Positions 1-5,762 of a DNA stretch of 7,572 nt are shown here, in pieces. The stretch is from Gammaproteobacteria bacterium (GTDB lineage: Bacteria; Pseudomonadota; Gammaproteobacteria; Steroidobacterales; Steroidobacteraceae). Position numbers and translations under genes: made by a program. The first letter of the stretch is position 1. Every line of letters begins with the position of its first letter. The stretch spans positions 1 to 7,572 of the forward strand of contig JANXYA010000074.1 of the NCBI GenBank assembly GCA_025350345.1, read 5' to 3'. A model generated the notes under the pieces. That model ran no database searches. It was given only the letters and a program-made list of their open reading frames with translations, and was not told where the DNA came from.

Positions 1-1057
1 GGTTGTACGCGTAGATCAGGTCGTAGGCCGGAGCGAGCTCCCAAGTCCCCTGCTCACGCAGGATAAAAGAGATGTTCTTCGTGTGATCATCACAGTTTGT
101 GGCCATCACGTTGAAGGCAATGCGGCGAAACGCCTGCTCAAAGGCTCCCGGGCCCAATCTCAGTTGCCGCATCGCGCCCAGGCATTGACTGTAGTCGTGA
201 ACTCCCTTGGCCCTGTAGTCCAGTTGAGCCATGCCGCATAGCGTTTGCGTGTGCAGCTTCGTGTTGCCGTCCCGATCGAAGCGTTTGGTCATGAAGTGCG
301 CGCGGCCGCCCTCTTCGAGCAGCCGGCAAGGCGCCATGCTGATTCCCGACTGGGTGGCCATCAGGTGATAGGCGTATTCGATCCGCCCATAACCCCTGGA
401 CTCCCCCAGCTCATCGTCCTTGCCGACGCCATCGAACTTCAGTATCCAGTGCTCGAATCCCGGGCCAACGTCAAACTGGCCGGTAAGAATCTCCTGCGTA
501 CCCGGGTTCCACGCGATTGTCGCCTTGGCGCGCGCGCCACCGGCCGACGTGCCCACAGAAATGAGCTGCTTCAACACTGCTGCGGCATGCGGATCCGCAT
601 CAATCTCACCGTGCACGGCCCGCCGGGCACTCTCCACGAGTTCTGCCAGTGCGATCGCGGTCGGGCGCTTGGTGGTAGGACCACGCACCGGATGAAATTC
701 GAGAGCACCCAGGCCTCGTCTTCCCATGTAGGCGAGCCGGTCGAGCGCAGTGATGTCGCTGGCGGCCACACCCTGATTGGCCATCCAGGCATTGATCAGG
801 CTATTGCCGAAATCATCGGGCAGCGCGTCCGCAAGCATCGAGGGCAGACGCTTGTAGGTCATCTCGGGCAGTTCCGGAAAGATGAACGGACGCCGTGCCT
901 GGGCCAGCGGCATGCTCAGCGGTGCCAGCTCAATTCCGGTCTTTATGAATTCCGGCGCGTATTCAAAGGCGTAGTAGCTCAGGCCGGGATCGAGAGCCAC
1001 CGCACCCACGAGACGATCCCAGGCCCGAACTTCGACGATGTCAACGGGCCTATACAC
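1..1057 (-). CDS. hipA: HipA-family Ser/Thr kinase toxin (3' end cut by the window edge)
   Basis: Reading the minus strand from a GTG at 1057-1055 gives 352 uninterrupted codons to the left edge, so the C-terminal end (family members are usually about 410-440 residues) is missing. Seen: an N-terminal subdomain beginning VDIVEVRAWDRLVGA, a P-loop-like motif GTSAGGARAK at about residues 169-178, the strand HWILKFDG carrying the probable ATP-binding Lys, FDRDGNTKLHTQTLCGMAQLDY-type core helices, the catalytic loop NCDDHTKN with Asp323, and APAYDLIY for the metal-binding Asp. By family knowledge HipA phosphorylates a protein target (GltX in E. coli), stalls translation and promotes dormancy. Ser171 aligns with the autophosphorylated Ser150 of E. 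coli HipA. The start overlaps the antitoxin stop by 8 bases, and no other ATG, GTG or TTG lies between it and the upstream in-frame stop at 1106-1108. An AGGG about 9 bases upstream may serve as ribosome binding site. Family assignment is firm; the target is not known. The frame looks active, not degraded. Confidence 0.9.
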   Translation of the reverse strand, partial: MYRPVDIVEVRAWDRLVGAVALDPGLSYYAFEYAPEFIKTGIELAPLSMPLAQARRPFIFPELPEMTYKRLPSMLADALPDDFGNSLINAWMANQGVAASDITALDRLAYMGRRGLGALEFHPVRGPTTKRPTAIALAELVESARRAVHGEIDADPHAAAVLKQLISVGTSAGGARAKATIAWNPGTQEILTGQFDVGPGFEHWILKFDGVGKDDELGESRGYGRIEYAYHLMATQSGISMAPCRLLEEGGRAHFMTKRFDRDGNTKLHTQTLCGMAQLDYRAKGVHDYSQCLGAMRQLRLGPGAFEQAFRRIAFNVMATNCDDHTKNISFILREQGTWELAPAYDLIYAYN

Positions 1058-1361
1058 GCTTGCGAGCCCTGCGGCGGGCGCGCCGGGGTTCGCGACTTCC
1101 TCTCTTCAACATCTGCATCGGGCTGATGGAGACAATTGGCGCCAGAGTGTCCAGCCAATCGGCTCGCTCCAGAGCCCGCAGCACTTTGACGAGGGAGTTC
1201 AGGCGTGCGCCCTTGCCGGATTCCAGGTGCTTCACCGCATTCAAGGAGAGGCCCGCGCGCTCGGCCAGCGACTGCTGATCAAGGTTCTTGAGCAGCCGCA
1301 ATTCCCGCAGGCGCGAGCCCAGTAGCTCCTCGAGCTCCGCGCTGGTTCGAATGGTCTGCAT
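1050..1361 (-). CDS. hipB: HipB-like XRE-family antitoxin
   Basis: A 103-residue protein from the ATG at 1361, with a Cro/C1-type helix-turn-helix at about residues 17-68: LRELRLLKNLDQQSLAERAG, then the recognition-helix region LSLNAVKHLESGKGARLNSL. A stretch SISPMQMLK and a very basic tail (RRARRRARKR) follow. Short HTH proteins of this layout are the antitoxins of HipBA modules: they bind operator DNA as dimers, repress the operon and neutralise HipA. The following gene is a HipA, overlapping by 8 bases, which makes the pairing convincing. I chose the ATG because GTGGGG sits 6 bases upstream and homologues usually begin just before this helix. A TTG at 1394 would add 11 residues and cannot be excluded; it would overlap the leftmost palindrome. 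The basic tail may contact DNA or HipA (inference). Confidence 0.88.
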   Translation of the reverse strand: MQTIRTSAELEELLGSRLRELRLLKNLDQQSLAERAGLSLNAVKHLESGKGARLNSLVKVLRALERADWLDTLAPIVSISPMQMLKRGSREPRRARRRARKRV

Positions 1362-1393
1362 GTACAGCCCCACAACGGCCCGCTGACCACTCA

Positions 1394-1403
1394 ATAGTAC
1401 TAT
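1394..1403. repeat. Perfect 10-base palindrome ATAGTACTAT
   Basis: A perfect palindrome whose inner 8 bases share the TAGnnCTA form with the two TAGATCTA sites. It starts 20 bases from the next such site (1395 versus 1415), close to two helical turns, which would place bound dimers on the same DNA face. It is the site nearest to hipB. Confidence 0.45.
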
Positions 1404-1411
1404 ATAGCCCC

Positions 1412-1425
1412 TATTAGATCTATAA
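1412..1425. repeat. Direct repeat copy 1 (TATTAGATCTATAA), operator candidate
   Basis: Fourteen bases identical to 1488-1501, starting 76 bases apart. The core TAGATCTA (1415-1422) is a perfect palindrome. It lies about 50 bases before the chosen hipB start, a position from which a bound repressor could block the promoter. Confidence 0.6.
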
Positions 1426-1487
1426 ATACATTAACTTTAATGACCTTAAATAGGGCTTTTATCGCATCTTTAATACTTAATAGATCA

Positions 1488-1501
1488 TATTAGATCTATA
1501 A
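1488..1501. repeat. Direct repeat copy 2 (TATTAGATCTATAA), operator candidate
   Basis: Exact second copy of the 14-base repeat, with the palindromic core at 1491-1498. It overlaps the TAATA-N5-TATTA inverted repeat (1478-1492), so two binding sites may be stacked here. Two distant copies on either side of a promoter would suit repression by bridging HipB or HipBA complexes (inference). Confidence 0.6.
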
Positions 1502-1505
1502 TATG

Positions 1506-1707
1506 TACGCAGACTTCACCTGCCAGGGCCGAGCGGCCCAGCTTGGCGAGGAGCGAGTTTCGCGGGTTAATGGGGGCGGACTGCGGCCCCCGGGAATCGC
1601 GGGAGCCGGCCGCTAGACCGGGATGAAACCATCATTCGGAACGCATCGGCCGACAATGATCCGGCGTGAGTATCGTCGGACGATCCCGCCCGCTCCATCG
1701 CTTGCGC
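1506..1707. other. Non-coding stretch between the membrane protein gene and the hipBA control region
   Basis: GC-rich DNA downstream of the small membrane protein gene; I find no credible gene in it. It contains short inverted repeats: GGGCC/GGCCC at 1526-1539 with an outer GCCA/TGGC pair, GGGGGC/GCCCCC at 1572-1591, and ATCGT/ACGAT at 1672-1684. Any of these could help end transcription from the gene ending at 1708, but none has the T-tract of a classical intrinsic terminator. The junction near 1505 between GC-rich and AT-rich sequence is sharp. Confidence 0.4.
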
Positions 1708-2232
1708 TCAGTCCCTGTCGCTGCGCATGTGCACGAGCACGAAGTAGGAGACAGCGTCCCAGGCGTTATGAATGCCGCAGAACAGCAGGAGCAGCGCCGC
1801 GGCGCCGACGCCAAACAGGGCTTCCCGAAGATGGGTTATCGCAACAAAGGCTGCAATCAGGAGCGCCGCGTACCCGGCAAAGGGAAGCACGGCATGAAAT
1901 AACCAGTCCTCAAATTCGGGCTCATATGCCAATTGCGATCGCATGCGCCGCACCACGATGCCGGTATACCAGGCCCCACCCACGCCCATGAGACCCACGA
2001 GAGCGGCCACGGGTGCAATCGCGTGCCAGGGAGCGCGCAGTATCGCTGACAGGAAAAAGACAGTGCTGAAATGCACGATCGTCGGCGTCGAGAACGCGGC
2101 GGCGCCCTCCTCCGCCCGTCGTGGCGGCCTCGCGGCAATGAGAGTCATGACGACGAACTGCAGCCCGATCAGGGCGCCCGCGGCGGAACCGACGATGACG
2201 TAAAAGCTGTCCCACTCGGTGAGCCCTGGCAT
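1708..2232 (-). CDS. Small polytopic inner membrane protein of unknown function
   Basis: A 174-residue protein with about five predicted membrane helices, at roughly residues 11-33, 50-68, 71-95, 110-131 and 137-167. Between helices 1 and 2 lies a charged loop (RPPRRAEEG), so the positive-inside rule would place it in the cytoplasm. The N-terminus TEWDSFYVIVGSAAGALIGL and the last-helix motif GIHNAWD look like conserved features of hypothetical membrane proteins in soil proteobacteria, but I cannot name a family or function. The start is the ATG at 2232 with a weak GGGTG upstream, and a possible promoter lies at 2266-2296. It is separated from the operon before it by 194 bases and from hipB after it by over 300, so it is probably a single-gene unit. 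The opposite-strand frames here lack this membrane pattern. Confidence 0.75.
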   Translation of the reverse strand: MPGLTEWDSFYVIVGSAAGALIGLQFVVMTLIAARPPRRAEEGAAAFSTPTIVHFSTVFFLSAILRAPWHAIAPVAALVGLMGVGGAWYTGIVVRRMRSQLAYEPEFEDWLFHAVLPFAGYAALLIAAFVAITHLREALFGVGAAALLLLFCGIHNAWDAVSYFVLVHMRSDRD

Positions 2233-2265
2233 GTTGCACCCGACTGACTCGCGGGAATGGCGCCT

Positions 2266-2296
2266 ATTCTCGCGACCATTCGAACCGGTAGGTCAA
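2266..2296 (-). promoter_or_regulatory. Possible sigma-70 promoter for the small membrane protein gene
   Basis: On the minus strand TTGACC (2296-2291) is followed after 19 bases by GAGAAT (2271-2266). The first matches the -35 consensus at five of six positions, the second the -10 at four of six. The spacer is longer than ideal. Transcription would start about 27 bases before the ATG at 2232. Confidence 0.3.
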
Positions 2297-2403
2297 TTCT
2301 GGCCCCTTGCGTCCATCGTACGCCAGATGCCCCGCCATCAGTCCAACTCGTGAGCGTTGGAAAGACCCGCACTGCTGGCACTGTCCGAGATGGCCGAGGC
2401 AGG

Positions 2404-2425
2404 TCGCAGGGCCAGGCGCCTGCGA
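2404..2425 (-). terminator. Hairpin just after the glycan operon, possible terminator
   Basis: TCGCAGG (2404-2410) and CCTGCGA (2419-2425) form a 7-base-pair stem with an 8-base loop, starting one base after the stop codon of the TIM-barrel gene. There is no T-run behind it on the minus strand, so it may protect the mRNA 3' end or assist Rho-dependent release instead of acting as an intrinsic terminator. Confidence 0.35.
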
Positions 2426-2426
2426 T

Positions 2427-3356
2427 TCAGGACCGGGCGCGTTTCAGCCAGAGCTGGTAAGCCCCGAAGTGATGGAGCGCAAAGCCGGCAAAGGCCGGAG
2501 ATCGGCGGAACGCCTTGTCCGCCAGGGCCAGTTCCCGCTCCAGATCCGCTTCGGCCAGGTGATCAAATGAAACCTTCTGCGGCTCGCCCGGCGAGATATC
2601 GACGCCGATGACGACTTTCTTGTGGTCTCGCTCCGCATACGCCATGGCATCGACCGCCAGGCTGACGATGCCATCGGGACCGTCGGCGTGGTCGCGATAG
2701 TCCATCAGTGCGACGTAGTCGTAGGTGTCGATCACGTGCTCACTGACCGGTTTCGTGCTGCCGCGCCACTCCAGCGTGATGCCATCGAGCCAGAACGGAA
2801 TGGCCGGCCCGACGAGGAGCGATTGCCCGGAGGCCCGCTTCAGCGCCATCAAGGCCTGGCCGAGGTCGAGGAATTGCGCCAGCAGCTGCATCTTCTGCTG
2901 CGGCCATTGATCGAGGACGTGCGGCTCGACGTCGAGATTGACGCCATCGAAGCGCTCCTCCGGCCTCACCGCCGCATTGTAGTCAAGCACGCGCTGAACC
3001 ATCGCCAGCGCTTCCTCGCGCCGTTCAGGCAGGACGTATTCTTCCGTGTGCAGGTAGGCGGAGCCGAGCAGCGCATAGGCGCGCAGACCCTTGCCGTGGA
3101 GCCGTCGGATGAACTGCCGGTACAGCTCTGGTCGGGCCTGCACCAGGTTCTGGCCCTGGAACGAGTCCGCATACAGGTAGAGCGTCCCGATCCGCTTCGA
3201 CTTTAGAAAAGCGATCGCCGCATCGCCGGCGGCGCGATCCTGCACCATCGCGTACGAGGCCTGCTCCCAGGTCCAGATCGCCCGTTCTGCAGCCGGCGAG
3301 GTCTGGGCGCCGAGCACCATCAGCAGCACCGCGCCAGTCAGCAACGTGCGAGTCAT
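2427..3356 (-). CDS. Secreted TIM-barrel glycoside hydrolase-like protein
   Basis: A 309-residue protein with a signal peptide (MTRTLL, hydrophobic core, cleavage near SPAA at residue 23), so it acts in the periplasm or outside. The rest reads as one (beta/alpha)8 barrel: WTWEQ at 28-32, a strand IGTLYLYAD at 56-64, LRAYALLGS at 91-99, then FDGVNLDVEPH at 136-146, LLVGPAIPFWLDG at 180-192, YVALMDYRD at 214-222, VVIGVDI at 248-254 and GFALHHFGAY at 291-300. DGVNLDVE matches the GH18 pattern DGxDxDxE with Glu144 as acid/base candidate, but the middle Asp is Asn140, and MDYRD resembles the GH18 strand-6 motif. I infer a glycan-cleaving or glycan-binding role on the polymer made by the operon; the substrate is unknown. 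It is the last gene of the operon, 18 bases after the phosphotransferase stop. A GAAGGGG lies about 13 bases before the ATG, farther than usual. No deacetylase domain is present, unlike PgaB. Confidence 0.8.
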   Translation of the reverse strand: MTRTLLTGAVLLMVLGAQTSPAAERAIWTWEQASYAMVQDRAAGDAAIAFLKSKRIGTLYLYADSFQGQNLVQARPELYRQFIRRLHGKGLRAYALLGSAYLHTEEYVLPERREEALAMVQRVLDYNAAVRPEERFDGVNLDVEPHVLDQWPQQKMQLLAQFLDLGQALMALKRASGQSLLVGPAIPFWLDGITLEWRGSTKPVSEHVIDTYDYVALMDYRDHADGPDGIVSLAVDAMAYAERDHKKVVIGVDISPGEPQKVSFDHLAEADLERELALADKAFRRSPAFAGFALHHFGAYQLWLKRARS

Positions 3357-3374
3357 GACGGGTGCATGACCCCT

Positions 3375-5762
3375 TCAGCCATCGATCACGATGGGGATGT
3401 GGTAGCGGCCCGTGCCCGAGCGCTTGCCGGTTGCCGGATCCGAGGGCAGCACCGACAGGAAATAATGGCCGCGGGCGAGACCGTGGGACTTGACCGGCAG
3501 CTGGAGCGTGCGGGTCTGCCCACCCGCCAGGCTGAGGGCCGTGCCGTAGGATTCGGACAGCTCCCGGCCGTCGGCGCTGTGCAGCACGACGAGCGGCACG
3601 AACGGCTCACTCGGCCCTGCGCCAGTGTTGACGAACACGGCTTCAATGCTCAGCTGCCCCGCGCTCACGTGCTCGGGCACGCGAACTTCGCTCACGGCAA
3701 GCGCGGCGCCTTTCGCCAACGGCGCCGGCTGCAGCGCCGGCCGCTCCTGCCCTGCATAGCTTTCCAGTCTAGTCAGCGCTTCCGGTGGCATGAGGGTCCG
3801 GCTCTGCGCGAACTGCTCGTTCGCCTTAAGAAAGGCCGCGAAGCGGGCCGCCACTCTCGCCTGCTCGCTCGCATCCTGCACCGGCTCGGGCTGCAGTCCG
3901 TCGCTCAAGGTGTAGAGCTTGTCCCTGCTGAGCAGCCACGGTCCGGCGACGAAATCCACCAGGTTGGTCTTGGTCTGCTTCAGCGGAATTTCGTGCACGT
4001 TGCGGAACTGCGGCTCCAGGTCCAGGCCCGAGCCGATCCAGGTGACGGCCGCGGGTGTCCTGATGCCGTAGTTGTGAGACAGGAAGGCCAGCAATGACGG
4101 CGTGATGTCGAAGTCCGAGGAGACCGACCTGATCCGCAGCGGCGCACGCAGGAGCGGGGAATAGATGATCAGCGGTACATGGTAGCGATCAATCCACTCG
4201 GACAGCGGGAGCTCCGGCAGGCGGTGATCCCCGGTGATGATGAAAATCGTGTTCGCGTAAGAGGATCGCTTCCTGGCTGCCTCGAAATAACGGCGCAGGG
4301 CGTCGTCGATATAGAGGATCGAGCCATAGATGTCCCGGTAGGCGCGATAGCCGCCCTTTCTTCCCTCGGCCACACCGAGCTCGTCCAGGCGCTGCTCGAA
4401 GCGCTGCTGATAGCGGGCCTGGCCCACAAAGGTGTACGGCGTGTGCGTGGAGTTGGTCTGCAGCACCGTCACGAACGGTTGCCGCGCATCGCCCGCCTCG
4501 TCGGCCAGCGCCAGCGAGACCAGTTCATTGTCGCCATAGCCCCAGTCGTTGCTGACGGGGTAGCCGGGCCCGAAATCCTTCTTTTCGCGCAGCCGATCCA
4601 CGCCCTGGCGCAGCAGAAAGGCACGTTCATTGTCGAACTGCAGGTCGGTGCCGGCATAGTACCTGAGCTGATACCCCTGGCCCTTGAGCACGCTCAGCAA
4701 GGTCGCGTGCGCGGGCATCGCATCGCCGAGGGCGGCGAAGCCCTCGTCACCGAAAGGGAGGGAGCCGAAGATCGTCGGCAGTGCGCCGAAGGTCCGGCCC
4801 TGCGCCGCCAGGAAATTATCCCAGTAGAGGCTTTGCCCGGCGAGCTGGTCCAGGAATGGCGTGAAGCTGCCGAGGCTCGCCTCCGGCCCCGAGAAGGAGC
4901 GCCCGAGCCCTTCGACGATGATCAGCACGAGGTTGGGTGGTGAATTTGGCTGTACCTTGAAATGGACACCCAGCGCGTCGGGTGTCTGCTCGGCGTGCAG
5001 GAACGGGTAGCGCGGATTGAGGTAGTGAAACCCGGCGATCGGCACCGTCGCCACGGCACCGCCCCCTGCCGCTGTGTGCGTCGGCGCTGTGGCCCTGGAG
5101 CGCATCAGGTAACGGGCCGTGTCACCGAGAAAATAGGCGGCCTTGTTGAGCTTCAGGTCGTGGATGTACTGGCTCCCCGCTGCTGCCTGCGGCAGCTGGC
5201 CGGGGCCGAACCATAGCGCCGCGGCCGCGGCGATGATCAGGCCCGCGGCGCGCGGCGACAGCCAAGTCACTTCGCGCCGGAGGAGTCGCGCGAGCACCGT
5301 CCACAGGACGAGCAGCGCCACCACCGAGCCCACCACGACGGCGGGGTGGAATCCCAGCCCCGCAGCCACCGTCTCGTGCACATCGCGCCACGAATAGGCA
5401 TACAGGTCGGCGCCCAGCGGCACGCGCGCGGTGATGAAGTACTGGACCAGGGCGGCCTGCGCCGCGATCAGCACGGACCAGGTGAGCCCCAGTCCCCAGA
5501 GCCTGCCGCGCCCGGATCTGGCCAGGAGCGGTGCCAGCGACCACAGGAACAGCAGCGGCAGGCCCCTTGCCAGTACGTACACATCGCCGGCCAGCGCCCG
5601 CACTGAAATGCGCGCCGCCGCGGCCAGCGCGGCACCCGGCGGCATGCCGGCGAGGAGCTCGGCCACCCGCAGGCACAGCACCGCCAGCAGCAGCGCCGGG
5701 AGCAGGTCGAGAAACCGTGCCGCCACCGCGCCGACGCCATCACTCGGGCGGCGCACTACCAT
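3375..5762 (-). CDS. LtaS/OpgB-type membrane phosphoglycerol transferase (alkaline phosphatase superfamily)
   Basis: A 795-residue protein with three parts. Residues about 14-187 hold five membrane helices, as in LtaS. Residues about 275-580 form the periplasmic catalytic domain: NLVLIIVEGLGRS with metal ligand Glu284, QGRTFGALPT with nucleophile candidate Thr324, NSTHTPY with His440, and TGDHRLPEL with Asp512 and His513. These match Glu255, Thr300, His416, Asp475 and His476 of S. aureus LtaS. Residues about 685-795 look like an extra beta-sandwich of CARDB/Ig type (VSEVRVPEHVSAGQLSIEA to the end), not part of the standard family. Relatives move glycerol phosphate from phosphatidylglycerol to teichoic acids or periplasmic glucans. 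The Thr nucleophile and lack of a C/S-x-P-x-R motif argue against a true sulfatase. Its start overlaps the stop of the upstream barrel gene by 7 bases with no clear Shine-Dalgarno, so it is probably translated by coupling. Phosphoglycerol transfer is inferred; phosphoethanolamine is a less likely alternative. Confidence 0.88.
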   Translation of the reverse strand: MVVRRPSDGVGAVAARFLDLLPALLLAVLCLRVAELLAGMPPGAALAAAARISVRALAGDVYVLARGLPLLFLWSLAPLLARSGRGRLWGLGLTWSVLIAAQAALVQYFITARVPLGADLYAYSWRDVHETVAAGLGFHPAVVVGSVVALLVLWTVLARLLRREVTWLSPRAAGLIIAAAAALWFGPGQLPQAAAGSQYIHDLKLNKAAYFLGDTARYLMRSRATAPTHTAAGGGAVATVPIAGFHYLNPRYPFLHAEQTPDALGVHFKVQPNSPPNLVLIIVEGLGRSFSGPEASLGSFTPFLDQLAGQSLYWDNFLAAQGRTFGALPTIFGSLPFGDEGFAALGDAMPAHATLLSVLKGQGYQLRYYAGTDLQFDNERAFLLRQGVDRLREKKDFGPGYPVSNDWGYGDNELVSLALADEAGDARQPFVTVLQTNSTHTPYTFVGQARYQQRFEQRLDELGVAEGRKGGYRAYRDIYGSILYIDDALRRYFEAARKRSSYANTIFIITGDHRLPELPLSEWIDRYHVPLIIYSPLLRAPLRIRSVSSDFDITPSLLAFLSHNYGIRTPAAVTWIGSGLDLEPQFRNVHEIPLKQTKTNLVDFVAGPWLLSRDKLYTLSDGLQPEPVQDASEQARVAARFAAFLKANEQFAQSRTLMPPEALTRLESYAGQERPALQPAPLAKGAALAVSEVRVPEHVSAGQLSIEAVFVNTGAGPSEPFVPLVVLHSADGRELSESYGTALSLAGGQTRTLQLPVKSHGLARGHYFLSVLPSDPATGKRSGTGRYHIPIVIDG

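Larger units (their letters stand above)
1362..1505 (-). promoter_or_regulatory. AT-rich promoter/operator region of the hipBA pair
   Basis: About 110 bases (roughly 1395-1505) are strongly AT-rich within otherwise GC-rich DNA and lie directly upstream of hipB. They hold three perfect 8-base palindromes of the form TAGnnCTA (1395-1402, 1415-1422, 1491-1498), a TAG-CCC-CTA variant at 1405-1413 and a TAATA-N5-TATTA inverted repeat at 1478-1492. HipB-type repressors are known to bind several palindromic sites around their own promoter, so these are the obvious operator candidates. Several TATA-like hexamers are present, but no -35/-10 pair is good enough for me to fix the transcription start. 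Confidence 0.55.

Noticed and set aside
245..1126. Long plus-strand open frame of 293 codons
   Set aside because: It is antisense to hipA. The translation is rich in Arg, His and Gly with no domain, while the minus strand gives clear HipA motifs. High GC keeps opposite frames open.
1395..1505. AT-rich repeat region as a replication origin or CRISPR leader
   Set aside because: The repeats are few, short and irregularly spaced, there is no spacer pattern, DnaA-box cluster or rep gene, and the position before hipB explains them better.
1572..1591. GGGGGC/GCCCCC hairpin as an intrinsic terminator
   Set aside because: The stem has six pairs with an 8-base loop and no T-tract on either strand, so it is mentioned only as part of the intergenic stretch.
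1623..1991. Plus-strand open frame of 122 codons spanning the intergenic stretch and the membrane protein gene
   Set aside because: Arg-rich shadow without a recognisable domain; the minus-strand frame has a clean five-helix pattern.
2622..3206. Plus-strand open frame of 194 codons
   Set aside because: Antisense to the TIM-barrel gene, with no signal peptide, domain or ribosome binding site.
3366..4943. Plus-strand open frames of 243 and 254 codons (3366-4097, 4179-4943)
   Set aside because: Both are antisense to the phosphotransferase gene, whose catalytic motifs run through the same DNA. Their composition is that of shadow frames.
5122..5676. Minus-strand open frame of 184 codons inside the phosphotransferase gene
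   Set aside because: It is an alternate frame, rich in Arg, Ala and Gly, of the membrane-helix coding region.
3375..5762. True sulfatase identity for the alkaline phosphatase superfamily protein
   Set aside because: No C/S-x-P-x-R formylglycine motif; the nucleophile position is Thr in an LtaS-like context, with five membrane helices.
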